Shown: piece after piece, positions 25,654 through 33,897 of the stretch
Position numbering within the stretch: the first letter of the stretch is position 1
Layout: every line of letters starts with the position of its first letter
Assembly: GCF_030209445.1 (NCBI RefSeq)
Contig: NZ_JARVSD010000013.1
Location: 62,001-126,000, forward strand
Source: Promicromonospora sp. MEB111
GTDB taxonomy: Bacteria > Actinomycetota > Actinomycetes > Actinomycetales > Cellulomonadaceae
Reading direction: 5' to 3'
Length of the DNA stretch: 64,000 nucleotides
Notes under the pieces: model-generated
Database searches by the model: none
What the model saw: only the letters and a program-made list of their open reading frames with translations
Told to the model about the DNA's origin: nothing
Translations under genes and position numbers: made by a program

Positions 25654-26364
25654 CTATACGTGTCCCTGCGCCGCCGCGACGTGCGCCCGCTGAGCCACGG
25701 TGAGCTCCCGGACGATCCGGAGCCAGCAGACGAAGGCGATCAGCAGCGTGACCGCCGTGATCACCTCGAATCCGGGCAGCAGCGCGCCGTCATCACCACG
25801 GAGCGTCACTTGCGTGCTCTGGTAGCTGAAGAAGTTCGCGATCAGCCAGGTCGACCACCAACCAGCGAGGCCGGACGACTCGCGAATGGTGCTCCGTCGG
25901 ATATCTCGGACCACCTGGTAGGGGAACCACAAAGACACGATCGGGACCACCCAGCCGAGCCACACCCACACGGGGCCGCGCTGGTGGTGGTAATAGGGCT
26001 TCACGACGACCGCGAACTTGCGGCTCTCGTTGAGCCACAGGCAGGAGACGATGAAGGCCGCGAGCATCACCGCCGCGAGCAGTCCCGATACGGCGTCGTA
26101 CGCCGTGTAGACGTCCATCGGGTCGGCGGCGCCCGTGTATGCCTCCGCTGCGTCGAACGAAAGCACGGTCGCGAGGAGCTGGCCGGCCAGGAAGACCGAC
26201 GAGAGCACGACCACCGCGGTGGCGAGGCCCTCGGGAACCCGCAGCCTCCGCGCCTGGTTCAGGCTCTGGTAGGCGTCGTACAACGGTGTGGCACTCGGCA
26301 TCACCGCGCCGTGCGGCGTGGCGTCCTCGGGAGGTGGGGCGTACGGGTCGAAGGACTGCGTCAT
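25654..26364 (-). CDS. DUF4328 family membrane protein
   Basis: This 236-residue protein has an N-terminal Pro-rich cytoplasmic segment (PYAPPPEDATPHG) and about five to six transmembrane helices. The DUF4328 core is ESRKFAVVVKPYYHHQRGP, then WVWLGWVVPIVSLWFPYQV and VRDIRRST. The family is common in actinobacteria and has no assigned function. Its codon use is somewhat less GC-biased than its neighbours (ATATCTCGG, TTGCGTGCTC), which could mean horizontal transfer or weaker selection. A ribosome-binding site GAGAGG precedes the ATG. Confidence 0.85.
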   Translation of the reverse strand: MTQSFDPYAPPPEDATPHGAVMPSATPLYDAYQSLNQARRLRVPEGLATAVVVLSSVFLAGQLLATVLSFDAAEAYTGAADPMDVYTAYDAVSGLLAAVMLAAFIVSCLWLNESRKFAVVVKPYYHHQRGPVWVWLGWVVPIVSLWFPYQVVRDIRRSTIRESSGLAGWWSTWLIANFFSYQSTQVTLRGDDGALLPGFEVITAVTLLIAFVCWLRIVRELTVAQRAHVAAAQGHV

Positions 26365-26482
26365 GGGTGGTGCCTCTCGGATGCGTCACGAAACACCCGA
26401 ACGCTAGCTGCGTACCACCAAGGCGCTGAGCGAAAAAGCGGGTGATCTTCGGGCATCTCGCCCTGGCCCGCGGACAAGAGAA

Positions 26483-26533
26483 CGGGCGGGGTAACGCTGA
26501 GCTCGCATAGCTAGCTCAGCGTTACCCCGCCCG
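26483..26533. terminator. hairpin terminator downstream of RNase J
   Basis: A perfect 21-bp stem (26483-26503 with 26513-26533, beginning CGGGCGGGGTAACGC) closes a 9-nt loop. It lies 47 nt after the RNase J stop and has no T-run. Confidence 0.8.
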
Positions 26534-26579
26534 AGGAGTGCTGCCTACCCAGCCGGCCCGAGGGCCGACCGGGTCCCGA

Positions 26580-28265
26580 TCACGCTTCGACGACCACCGG
26601 GACGATCATCGGCTTGCGGCGCAGCCGCGTCGCCACATAGCGCCCGATGGTGCGGCGCATGATCTGCTGCAGCTGGTGCGTGTCCGTGGCCCCGCCCGCG
26701 ATCGCGTTCTCCAGCGCCGCGGTGACCTCCGGCATCACCTTGTCGAACACCGAGGCATCCTCGGCCATACCTCGCGCCAGCACCTGCGGCGGTGCCAGCA
26801 CCTTACCCGTCGCCGTGTCGATCACGGCGAAGACTGAGACGAAACCCTCCTCGCCCAGGATCACGCGGTCCTTGAGCTCGGCGTCGGTGATCTCGCCGAC
26901 CGAGGAGCCGTCGACGTACACGTACCCGCAGGGCACGGCGCCGACCACGGAGGCCTTGCCGTCCACGAGGTCCACGACCACGCCGTCCTCGGCGAGCACC
27001 ACACGGTCGGCCGGCACGCCGGTCCGGACCGCGAGCGCCCCGTTGGCCACGAGGTGGCGCACCTCGCCGTGCACCGGCATGACGTTCTTGGGCTTGAGGA
27101 TGTTGTAGCAGTACATGAGCTCGCCGGCCGAGGCGTGCCCGGAGACGTGCACCTTGGCGTTGCCGCCGTGCACGACACGCGCGCCGAGGCGGGTCAGCCC
27201 GTTGATGATGCGGAACACGGCGTTCTCGTTGCCCGGGATCAGCGACGAGGCCAGGATCACGGTGTCGCCGTACTCGACCTGCACCTTGTGGTCGCCGTTG
27301 GCCATGCGCGAGAGCGCCGCCATCGGCTCGCCCTGCGAACCGGTGGACATGTAGACGATCTGGTCGTCGGGCACCGAGTCGGCCTTCTTCAGGTCGATCA
27401 GCACGCCCGGCGGCACGTCGAGGTAGCCCAGGTCGGCGGCGATGCCCATGTTGCGCACCATGGAGCGCCCCACGAGGGCGACGCGGCGGCCGTGGGCGTG
27501 CGCGGCGCGCAGCACCTGCTGCACGCGGTGCACGTGGGAGGAGAACGACGCGACGATGATGCGCTTGTCGGCGTGCGCGAACACGTTGTCGAGCACGGGG
27601 CCGATCTCGGCCTCGGGCGTCACGAAGCCCGGCACCTCGGCGTTGGTGGAGTCCACCATGAAGAGGTCCACGCCCTTCTCGCCGAGGCGGGCGAAGGCGC
27701 GCAGGTCCGTGATGCGACCGTCGAGCGGCAGCTGGTCCATCTTGAAGTCACCGGTGTGCAGCACGGTGCCGGCGGCGGTGGTGACCGCCACGGCGAGCGC
27801 GTCCGGGATGGAGTGGTTGACCGCGACGAACTCGCAGTCGAAGACGCCGAGCTTCTCGCGCTGCCCTTCCTTCACCTCGAGGGTGTAGGGCTTGATGCGG
27901 TGCTCCTTGAGCTTCGCCTCGATGAACGCGAGCGTCAGGCGCGACCCCACCAGCGGGATGTCCTTGCGCAGGCGCAGCAGGTACGGCACGGCACCGATGT
28001 GGTCCTCGTGGCCGTGCGTCAGCACGATCGCCTCGATGTCGTCGAGACGGTCCTTGATGTAGTCGAAGTCCGGCAGGATCAGGTCCACGCCGGGCTGGTT
28101 GTCCTCGGGGAACAACACTCCGCAGTCGATGATCAGCAGCCGTCCGGCATGCTCCAGGACCGCCATGTTGCGTCCCACCTCGCCCAGGCCGCCGAGGGCG
28201 ACCACACGCAGACCGCCTTCGGGCAGTGCTGGGGGCAGGGACAGTTCGGGGTGAGGATGACTCAC
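26580..28265 (-). CDS. rnj: ribonuclease J
   Basis: This is a metallo-beta-lactamase/beta-CASP nuclease with endo- and 5'-exonuclease activity in rRNA maturation and mRNA decay. The zinc motif is HGHEDH (His84, His86, Asp88, His89). Further features are the second His in HTGDFKMD, motif VDSTNAEVPGF, and the beta-CASP region (IVASFSSHVHRVQQV; STGSQGEPM; HVSGHASAGEL). The GTG at 28265 is preceded by GGAGG at ideal spacing, giving 561 residues. Its start lies 33 nt after dapA, so both are probably co-transcribed, as in mycobacteria, where dapA and rnj are neighbours. Confidence 0.96.
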   Translation of the reverse strand: MSHPHPELSLPPALPEGGLRVVALGGLGEVGRNMAVLEHAGRLLIIDCGVLFPEDNQPGVDLILPDFDYIKDRLDDIEAIVLTHGHEDHIGAVPYLLRLRKDIPLVGSRLTLAFIEAKLKEHRIKPYTLEVKEGQREKLGVFDCEFVAVNHSIPDALAVAVTTAAGTVLHTGDFKMDQLPLDGRITDLRAFARLGEKGVDLFMVDSTNAEVPGFVTPEAEIGPVLDNVFAHADKRIIVASFSSHVHRVQQVLRAAHAHGRRVALVGRSMVRNMGIAADLGYLDVPPGVLIDLKKADSVPDDQIVYMSTGSQGEPMAALSRMANGDHKVQVEYGDTVILASSLIPGNENAVFRIINGLTRLGARVVHGGNAKVHVSGHASAGELMYCYNILKPKNVMPVHGEVRHLVANGALAVRTGVPADRVVLAEDGVVVDLVDGKASVVGAVPCGYVYVDGSSVGEITDAELKDRVILGEEGFVSVFAVIDTATGKVLAPPQVLARGMAEDASVFDKVMPEVTAALENAIAGGATDTHQLQQIMRRTIGRYVATRLRRKPMIVPVVVEA

Positions 28266-28298
28266 GTGGCCTCCAAGGCCTCGTTCCAACAGAAAGTT

Positions 28299-29267
28299 TC
28301 AGTGCCCGGCGGAGCTCGCCTGAGCGAGCTCGTTCACCTCGGGCTGGTGTGCGGTGTCGCCGGCGCGCAGCAGGCCGGCCTCGGCCAGCACCGCGCGCAG
28401 TGCGGCGACCTCGTCGTCCGTCGCGGCGACGTTCGGCAGACGCAGGAAGCGGTTGTCCGTGACGCCGAGGATCTCGACCGCCGCCTTGGCCATCACGGCC
28501 TGGGCGCCCGTGCCGTTCAGCGCGTCGATCACACCGGTCGTGGTGCGGAAGACCTCGATCGCCCCGGCGATGTCGCCGGCGTCGAACCGGCGGACCGTCT
28601 CCGCGAAGTGAGCGCCGACCACGTGGGCCGACACGGACACGATACCCGCACCGCCGACACTCAGGAACGGCAGCAGCAGGCCGTCGTCGCCGGAGTACCA
28701 CGCCAGGCCGGTCTCACCGATGAGCTTGCTCGCCGCGTAGACGTCGCCGGTGGCGTCCTTGTTCGCGACGATCCGGGGGTGCCGGGCCAGGCGCCGGTAG
28801 GTCTCGGGCGCGATGCGCACCACGGTGCGGCCGGGCACGTCGTACAGCATCACGGGCAGGTCGGTCGCGTCGGCGACGGCCACGAAGTGCTGGTAGAGCC
28901 CCTCCTGGCTGGGCCGCGAGTAGTACGGCGAGACGACGAGCAGGCCGTCCGCACCCGACTCCGCGGCCTGCTCGGCCATGCGGATCGCGTGCACGGTGTC
29001 GTTCGAGCCGGCGCCCGCCACGACCGCGGCACGGTCGCCCACGGCCTCCACGACGGCGGCGACGAGCTCCTCCTTCTCGGGGGTGTGCGTCACGGGCGAC
29101 TCGCCGGTGGTGCCGGACAGGACGATGCCGTCGTTGCCGTCGTCCACGAGCTTCTTCGCCAGCTTGACCGCTGCCTTCAGGTCCACGGCGCCCTCGGGCG
29201 TCATCGGGGTGACCATGGCAGTCAGGACCGCGCCGAACGGGCGCGCGGGATCAGTGGGAAGAACCAT
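28299..29267 (-). CDS. dapA: 4-hydroxy-tetrahydrodipicolinate synthase
   Basis: DapA condenses pyruvate with aspartate semialdehyde in the first step of the diaminopimelate/lysine branch. This 322-residue TIM-barrel has the GTTGE motif (residues 52-56), the catalytic triad Tyr in YDVPGRT (Tyr142), and the Schiff-base Lys170 in NKDATGD. The ATG is preceded by TACGGT exactly 6 nt upstream, giving a leaderless start. Unlike many genomes, dapB is not adjacent but lies about 6.5 kb away on the same strand. A transcript running into rnj is likely. Confidence 0.96.
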   Translation of the reverse strand: MVLPTDPARPFGAVLTAMVTPMTPEGAVDLKAAVKLAKKLVDDGNDGIVLSGTTGESPVTHTPEKEELVAAVVEAVGDRAAVVAGAGSNDTVHAIRMAEQAAESGADGLLVVSPYYSRPSQEGLYQHFVAVADATDLPVMLYDVPGRTVVRIAPETYRRLARHPRIVANKDATGDVYAASKLIGETGLAWYSGDDGLLLPFLSVGGAGIVSVSAHVVGAHFAETVRRFDAGDIAGAIEVFRTTTGVIDALNGTGAQAVMAKAAVEILGVTDNRFLRLPNVAATDDEVAALRAVLAEAGLLRAGDTAHQPEVNELAQASSAGH

Positions 29268-29273
29268 GGCCCT

Positions 29274-29279
29274 ACCGTA
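29274..29279 (-). promoter_or_regulatory. -10 box of dapA
   Basis: TACGGT on the minus strand ends 6 nt before the dapA ATG, the leaderless spacing seen in other genes of this window. Confidence 0.45.
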
Positions 29280-29376
29280 CCGTTCTCCGCCCCGTCACCG
29301 GGCTTGTGGCCGCCGACCCGCCGGGCCGTTCCACGCGGGGTCCCGACGCGCTTGCGCCGACATGGATACTCGGAAT

Positions 29377-30849
29377 ATGACGGCGACGACGCTCTCCCCC
29401 GCCCTCGTGGCGCACCTGCCCACCGGACTGCTCATCGACGGGCACTGGGGCCCCGCGTCCGGCCGCGCCACGTTCGAGGTCACCGACCCGGCGACGGCCC
29501 AGCCCATCTTCGACGTCTCCGACGCCACCCCCGAGGACGCCGTGCGCGCCCTCGACGCCGCCCACGCCGCGGCCCCCGCCTGGCGCGCCGTGGCCCCGCG
29601 CGAACGCTCCGAGCTGCTGCGCGCCGTCTTCGAGCGCCTGGTGGCCCGCGCCGACGACATCGCCGCGCTCATCACCGCCGAGGCGGGCAAGCCGCTGGCC
29701 GAGGCGCGCGCCGAGGTGGTCTACGGCGCCGAGTTCCTGCGCTGGTTCGCCGAGCAGGCGGTGCGCGCCGACGGCCTGGTGCGCACGGCGCCGTCGGGCG
29801 GGAACAAGCAGTACGTGAGCCGCCGGCCCGTGGGGCCGTCGCTGCTCATCACGCCCTGGAACTTCCCCATCGCCATGGCGACCCGCAAGATCGCGCCCGC
29901 GCTCGCGGCGGGCTGCACCGTGGTGGTCAAGCCGTCCGAGCTCACCCCGATGACGACCCTGCTGGTGGCGGAGATCATCCGCTCCGAGGCCGAGCGGCGC
30001 GGGCTGCCGACGGGCATCGTCAACGTGGTGCCGACCACGCAGGCCGGCGCGGTCACCGAGCCCCTGTTCGACGACCCCCGCCTGCGCAAGGTCTCGTTCA
30101 CCGGCTCCACCCGCGTGGGGCAGGTGCTGCTGGCCCAGGCCTCGAAGAACGTGCTGCGCAGCTCCATGGAGCTGGGCGGCAACGCACCCTTCGTCGTGTT
30201 CGAGGACGCCGACCTCGACGCCGCCGTGCAGGGCGCGCTGATCGCCAAGCTGCGCAACGCGGGCCAGTCCTGCGTCGCGGCCAACCGGTTCCTGGTGCAC
30301 GACGCCGTCGCGCGCACCTTCGCGGACAAGCTCGCCACCGCGGTGGGCGAGCTCGTGACCGCCCCAGGCACGCAGCCCGGCGCGCAGGTGGGCCCGCTCA
30401 TCAACGAGGCCGCCGTCGAGAAGGTCTCGGGCCTCGTGGACGACGCCGCCGCGCACGGCGCCCAGGTGCTCACCGGCGGCTCCCGCCTGGAACGCCCCGG
30501 CCACTTCTTCGAGCCGACGGTGCTCACCGGCGTCAGCGGCGACGCGCGGGTCGTCACCGAGGAGATCTTCGGCCCGGTGGCCCCGATCGTGGCCTTCGGG
30601 TCCGACGACGAGGCGTACGAGCTGGCCAACGGCACCCCGTTCGGCCTGGCCGCCTACGCGTACACGACGTCGCTCGCGCGGGCCCAGCGCGCCATGGACG
30701 AGATCGAGGCCGGGATGATCGGTATCAACCGCGGCCTGGTGTCCGACGCGAGCGCCCCGTTCGGCGGCGTCAAGGCCTCCGGCCTGGGCCGCGAGGGCGC
30801 CGAGGCGGGTATGGAGGAGTACCAGGAGACGGTGTACGTGGCGCTGTAG
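29377..30849 (+). CDS. gabD: NAD(P)-dependent succinate-semialdehyde dehydrogenase family protein
   Basis: This 490-residue aldehyde dehydrogenase contains the cofactor-binding VKPSELTPMTT and FTGSTRVG motifs, the general base Glu in MELGGNAPFV, and the catalytic Cys in NAGQSCVAANR. The closest family is succinate-semialdehyde dehydrogenase (GabD), in the route from 4-aminobutyrate to succinate. The substrate cannot be fixed from sequence alone and no GABA transaminase is in the window. The GATACT hexamer 6 nt before the ATG at 29377 supports that start over the ATG at 29362. The gene is divergent from dapA. Confidence 0.88.
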   Translation: MTATTLSPALVAHLPTGLLIDGHWGPASGRATFEVTDPATAQPIFDVSDATPEDAVRALDAAHAAAPAWRAVAPRERSELLRAVFERLVARADDIAALITAEAGKPLAEARAEVVYGAEFLRWFAEQAVRADGLVRTAPSGGNKQYVSRRPVGPSLLITPWNFPIAMATRKIAPALAAGCTVVVKPSELTPMTTLLVAEIIRSEAERRGLPTGIVNVVPTTQAGAVTEPLFDDPRLRKVSFTGSTRVGQVLLAQASKNVLRSSMELGGNAPFVVFEDADLDAAVQGALIAKLRNAGQSCVAANRFLVHDAVARTFADKLATAVGELVTAPGTQPGAQVGPLINEAAVEKVSGLVDDAAAHGAQVLTGGSRLERPGHFFEPTVLTGVSGDARVVTEEIFGPVAPIVAFGSDDEAYELANGTPFGLAAYAYTTSLARAQRAMDEIEAGMIGINRGLVSDASAPFGGVKASGLGREGAEAGMEEYQETVYVAL

Positions 30850-30964
30850 CGGGCGGCGCACCGCCCTGTGCGGGCAGCGCACGACCCCGCGCGGCCGGCG
30901 TCGCGGCCCGGGGGCGGTGGCGTCCGGCCCGCGGGCGCCGTGCCGGGCCGGTCCGGTGACCACG

Positions 30965-30970
30965 TAGCCT
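30965..30970 (+). promoter_or_regulatory. -10 box of azlC
   Basis: TAGCCT ends 6 nt before the GTG at 30977, so the azlCD message is probably leaderless. Confidence 0.45.
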
Positions 30971-30976
30971 CACCAC

Positions 30977-31789
30977 GTGAAGGTCCTTCCCACCGACCCG
31001 GCGGCCCGGGCCGCCGTCCGCCAGGGCGTGAGCGTCTCCGTGGCGACCGGCCTGTACGGCATCTCGTTCGGCGCCCTGTCCGTCGCGGCAGGCGTCGGCC
31101 TCGGCCCGACCATGGCCCTGAGCCTGCTCATGTTCTCCGGCGGCTCGCAGTTCGCCCTCGTCGGCGTGATCGGCGCGGCGGGCACGCCCGTGGCCGCGAT
31201 CGCCACCGCCACGCTCCTCGGCCTGCGCAACACCCTGTACGGCGCGGTGGTCTCGCCGCTGCTCCAGGTGCGCGGCTGGCGCCGGCTCGCGGCCGCGCAG
31301 GTCACCATCGACGAGTCGACGGCGGTCGCCGTGGCCCAGCCGGACCACGCCACGTCCCGGATCGGTTTCTGGGTCACGGGCATCGGCGTCTACGTGCTCT
31401 GGAACGCGTTCGTGCTGCTCGGTGCGCTGGCCGGCGACGCCCTGGGCGACCCGCGGGCCTGGGGGCTGGACGCCGCGGCTGCCGCCGCGTTCCTCGCCCT
31501 GGTCTGGCCCCGGCTGGCGCCGCGCCGCGCACAGCTCGTGGCCGGGCTCGCCGTCGTCGCCACCACGGCGCTCATCCCGTTCGTGCCGCCGGGCATCCCC
31601 GTGCTGGCGGCGGCCGCCGTCGCGATCGTCGTGGGGCTGGTCGCACCGGCGGCGCCGACGTCGGTGGCGCCGCAGGCCGACGGTGCGCCGTCCGCCGTGC
31701 CCGGCGACGCGTTCGCCGACGACGTGCCCGCCGACGAGGCGTCGACCGACAGCCCCGAGAACGAGACCGACCGGGAGCCCGCCCGATGA
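30977..31789 (+). CDS. azlC: AzlC family branched-chain amino-acid exporter, large subunit
   Basis: This is the large subunit of a two-part exporter (AzlCD/BrnFE) that removes excess branched-chain amino acids, and in corynebacteria methionine. The 270-residue protein has about seven to eight transmembrane helices. AzlC features are ARAAVRQGVSVSVATGLYGI, LLMFSGGSQFA, and LGLRNTLYGAVVSP. The C-terminal 45 residues are acidic and disordered (DDVPADEASTDSPENETDRE), an unusual cytoplasmic tail. It overlaps azlD by ATGA. No Lrp-type regulator is next to it, so control may lie elsewhere. Confidence 0.9.
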   Translation: MKVLPTDPAARAAVRQGVSVSVATGLYGISFGALSVAAGVGLGPTMALSLLMFSGGSQFALVGVIGAAGTPVAAIATATLLGLRNTLYGAVVSPLLQVRGWRRLAAAQVTIDESTAVAVAQPDHATSRIGFWVTGIGVYVLWNAFVLLGALAGDALGDPRAWGLDAAAAAAFLALVWPRLAPRRAQLVAGLAVVATTALIPFVPPGIPVLAAAAVAIVVGLVAPAAPTSVAPQADGAPSAVPGDAFADDVPADEASTDSPENETDREPAR

Positions 31790-32106
31790 CCACCGCCGCC
31801 CTCTGGACCACCGTGCTCGTGGCCTCGCTGGCCTGCTTCGCGCTCAAGCTCGGCGGGCACCTCGTGCCGCGCTCCTGGCTCGCCTCGGAACGCGTCTCCC
31901 GCGTCACCACGCTCGTCACGGTGGCGCTGCTGGTCTCGCTCGTCGTGGTCCAGGGCTTCGCCGACGGCCGCACGCTCGTCGTCGACGCCCGGGTGCCCGC
32001 GCTCGCGGTCGCAGCCCTGGCCCTCGCCCTGCGCGCCCCGTTCATCCTGGTGGTGGTCCTGGCGGCGGCCACGGCCGCGGGCCTCCGCGCCCTCGGCTGG
32101 GGCTGA
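31786..32106 (+). CDS. azlD: AzlD family branched-chain amino-acid exporter, small subunit
   Basis: This 106-residue membrane protein has four hydrophobic helices and the AzlD core LKLGGHLVPRSWLAS and VTVALLVSLVVVQ. It is the obligate partner of AzlC in an export complex. The start ATG overlaps the azlC stop codon. It ends just before a GC-rich region with several inverted repeats that may terminate the operon. Confidence 0.9.
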   Translation: MTTAALWTTVLVASLACFALKLGGHLVPRSWLASERVSRVTTLVTVALLVSLVVVQGFADGRTLVVDARVPALAVAALALALRAPFILVVVLAAATAAGLRALGWG

Positions 32107-32136
32107 CCGCCCCGGGCCACGGCCCGGCCCACCGGT

Positions 32137-32197
32137 GTTGACCACAGTGGTTCCTGCCACGGGCAGGCCGGCTCCGGCAACAGCTGCTGTGGTCGAC
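32137..32197 (+). terminator. multi-stem inverted repeat downstream of azlD
   Basis: GTTGACCACAG (32137-32147) pairs with CTGTGGTCGAC (32187-32197) with one G-T wobble. Inside lie CCTGCC/GGCAGG (32153-32158, 32162-32167) and GCCGG/CCGGC. The cruciform-like structure may terminate azlCD; there is no T-run. Confidence 0.45.
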
Positions 32198-32217
32198 GCC
32201 GCCCCCACGGCGGGCGC

Positions 32218-32223
32218 TAGGGT
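32218..32223 (+). promoter_or_regulatory. -10 box of the first GNAT gene
   Basis: TAGGGT ends 6 nt before the ATG at 32230. This favours that ATG over the GTG directly in front of it. Confidence 0.45.
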
Positions 32224-32229
32224 TCTGTG

Positions 32230-32733
32230 ATGGCCCTGTTCCGCGAGACCGCAGACGTGTCCGTCCGCCCCGCCGTCGCCGGTGACGAGTCGGCGGTGAC
32301 CGACGTGCAGGTCGCGTCCTGGCGTGCAACCGGCGTGCTGGGCGAGGGGGTGCTCGAGGCGCTCGACGTGCCCGCCATGCGCGAGCGCTGGGCCTCGGCG
32401 ATCACCGCGCCGCCCGGGCCGGGGTTCGCCGTCCTCGTGGCGCTCGCCGGGCCCAAGGTGGTCGGGTTCGCCGCCGTCTCCCCCGGCCAGGTGCTCTCGC
32501 TCGAGGTGCTGCCCGAGGCGCAGCGCGGCGGGCACGGCTCGCGACTGCTGGCCGCCGCCGTCGACCGGCTCCGCGCGGACGGTTCCGACACCGTCACCAC
32601 GTGGGCACTGGTCGACGACACGGCTCGCGCCGCCTTCCTGAAGGCCAGCGGCCTCGGCGAGGACGGCCGCAGCCGTACGCTCGCGACGGGCGTGCGCGAG
32701 GTCGTCGAGCACCGCTGGTCCGCCCAGATCTGA
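32230..32733 (+). CDS. GNAT family N-acetyltransferase
   Basis: This 167-residue protein has the acetyl-CoA binding core of the GNAT fold: VLSLEVLPEAQRGGHGSRLLAAAV (Q/R-x-x-G-x-G/A region), preceded by a beta strand FAVLVALAGPKVVGFAAVSPG. The C-terminal part contains AFLKASGLGEDGR. It probably acetylates a small molecule or a protein N-terminus; the substrate cannot be told. It stands alone between azlCD and an unknown gene, in the same direction as the rest of the block. It is not close to the second acetyltransferase at 33349 in sequence. Confidence 0.85.
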   Translation: MALFRETADVSVRPAVAGDESAVTDVQVASWRATGVLGEGVLEALDVPAMRERWASAITAPPGPGFAVLVALAGPKVVGFAAVSPGQVLSLEVLPEAQRGGHGSRLLAAAVDRLRADGSDTVTTWALVDDTARAAFLKASGLGEDGRSRTLATGVREVVEHRWSAQI

Positions 32734-32836
32734 CGTCGTCCCGGCACGCGGCCCGTCCCGCCGTGTTCGGCAGGCGAACTCCAGGTTTCACGCCCGCGTG
32801 ACAGTCCCGTGACACGGCCTTGCGACCATCGGCGGC

Positions 32837-33304
32837 ATGGGGATTCGCACGGAGTACTTCGCAGCTCCCACCGACGAGGTGGCGGCGACGGCGCTCCACG
32901 CGCCCGGCGGGCCGTCCGAGCCCGACCTGCGCACCGACCAGCCGCGGTTCGACTCCGTCGCGGTGCCGGCCGTGGACCCGTTCGTGATGCTCGGCGGGCT
33001 GGCCGGTGTACTGTCCGGCCGCCCGTACGCGGAGGTCACGGCGCACCCGCGCCACGGTGCGCTCGTCGGCAGCGGCGGCGAGGAGGGGCCGTGGATCGTG
33101 ACGGTCGCCCAGACCCTCGTGGACGACCTCGCCTCCGCCGGCCCGACCCGGCTCGCCGAGGCCGCCCGTGAGTGGTCCGGCACGACGACACACGCAGTGT
33201 CCCCGCAGGCCCTCGTCACGGCGCTGCTCTCCCTCGGGGCGCTCGCCGCCCGCGCGGCCGACGAGCGGCTCGGGATGTACTGCTGGACGAGCCTCACCGA
33301 CTGA
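32837..33304 (+). CDS. hypothetical protein of unknown function
   Basis: This 155-residue soluble protein has no motif I recognise. It starts MGIRTEYFAAPTDEVAATAL, has a Pro/Asp-rich stretch, then VDPFVMLGGLAGVLSG and a conserved-looking C-terminal ERLGMYCWTSLTD. Small proteins of this type beside acetyltransferases are common in actinobacteria and are sometimes called DUF proteins, but I cannot name the family. A GACCAT hexamer 7 nt before the ATG gives a weak leaderless promoter. Its end carries a short direct repeat ACTGACCG before the next gene. Confidence 0.65.
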   Translation: MGIRTEYFAAPTDEVAATALHAPGGPSEPDLRTDQPRFDSVAVPAVDPFVMLGGLAGVLSGRPYAEVTAHPRHGALVGSGGEEGPWIVTVAQTLVDDLASAGPTRLAEAAREWSGTTTHAVSPQALVTALLSLGALAARAADERLGMYCWTSLTD

Positions 33305-33336
33305 CCGACTGACCGAAGGAGCACCGCCGCGCCGGG

Positions 33337-33342
33337 TACCGT
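33337..33342 (+). promoter_or_regulatory. -10 box of the second GNAT gene
   Basis: TACCGT ends 6 nt before the GTG at 33349, another leaderless-type arrangement. Confidence 0.45.
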
Positions 33343-33348
33343 CGCACC

Positions 33349-33897
33349 GTGACCGACTCCCTCGACACCCGCCCCGTCGTCGTCCGGCGGCTCGGGCCGG
33401 ACTCCCCCACCGCCGGACTGGTCGCCCTGCTGACCGCCTACCACCTGCGCACGGAGGAGGAGAAGGGCGTGCCCGTCACGGACAAGGCAGCCCTGCCCGC
33501 CCGCTACCGGGCGGAGATCGACGACCCCCGCACCGCTTTCGCCGACGACGTCGTGCTGCTGGCGCACAACGGCGACGCCGCCGTCGGCTGTCTCGTGGTC
33601 ACCACGTCCTCCGACGGGCGCGCCGAGCTGAAGCGGCTCTGGACCGACCCCGGGCTGCGGGGCCGCGGTGTGGCCTCGCGGCTCGTCGGCGCGGCGCTGG
33701 ACCACGCGGCCGACGCCGGCCTCGGCACGGTCGCGCTCTCCGTCTGGCGGTGGCGGGTCGGCGCCATCGGCCTGTACGAGAGGCTGGGCTTCGCCGTCGT
33801 CGAGCCGTGGGACGAGCGGGAGGATCTCGTCTGCATGGAACGCAGCGTGGAAACATGGCGCGACCCGGGCCGCCGAGGTGCTTCACTTTCCCGGTGA
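33349..33897 (+). CDS. GNAT family N-acetyltransferase
   Basis: This 182-residue GNAT protein shows the full motif A: AELKRLWTDPGLRGRGVASRLVGAALDHAADAG, then motif B in WRWRVGAIGLYERLGF. The pattern matches generic PhnO/RimI-like acetyltransferases with unknown substrate. The stop overlaps the GTG start of the downstream MFS transporter (GTGA), so the two are coupled. An acetyltransferase and a transporter in one operon could jointly detoxify or modify a small compound, but this is inference. Confidence 0.87.
   Translation: MTDSLDTRPVVVRRLGPDSPTAGLVALLTAYHLRTEEEKGVPVTDKAALPARYRAEIDDPRTAFADDVVLLAHNGDAAVGCLVVTTSSDGRAELKRLWTDPGLRGRGVASRLVGAALDHAADAGLGTVALSVWRWRVGAIGLYERLGFAVVEPWDEREDLVCMERSVETWRDPGRRGASLSR

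Noticed and set aside
27054-30959. A 1301-codon plus-strand frame across RNase J and dapA
   Set aside because: It crosses two clearly real genes on the other strand and has no domain, so it is a GC-driven shadow.
33301-33325. Direct repeat ACTGACCG after the 155-residue hypothetical gene
   Set aside because: It is only two short copies around a stop codon and is too small to call a repeat element.
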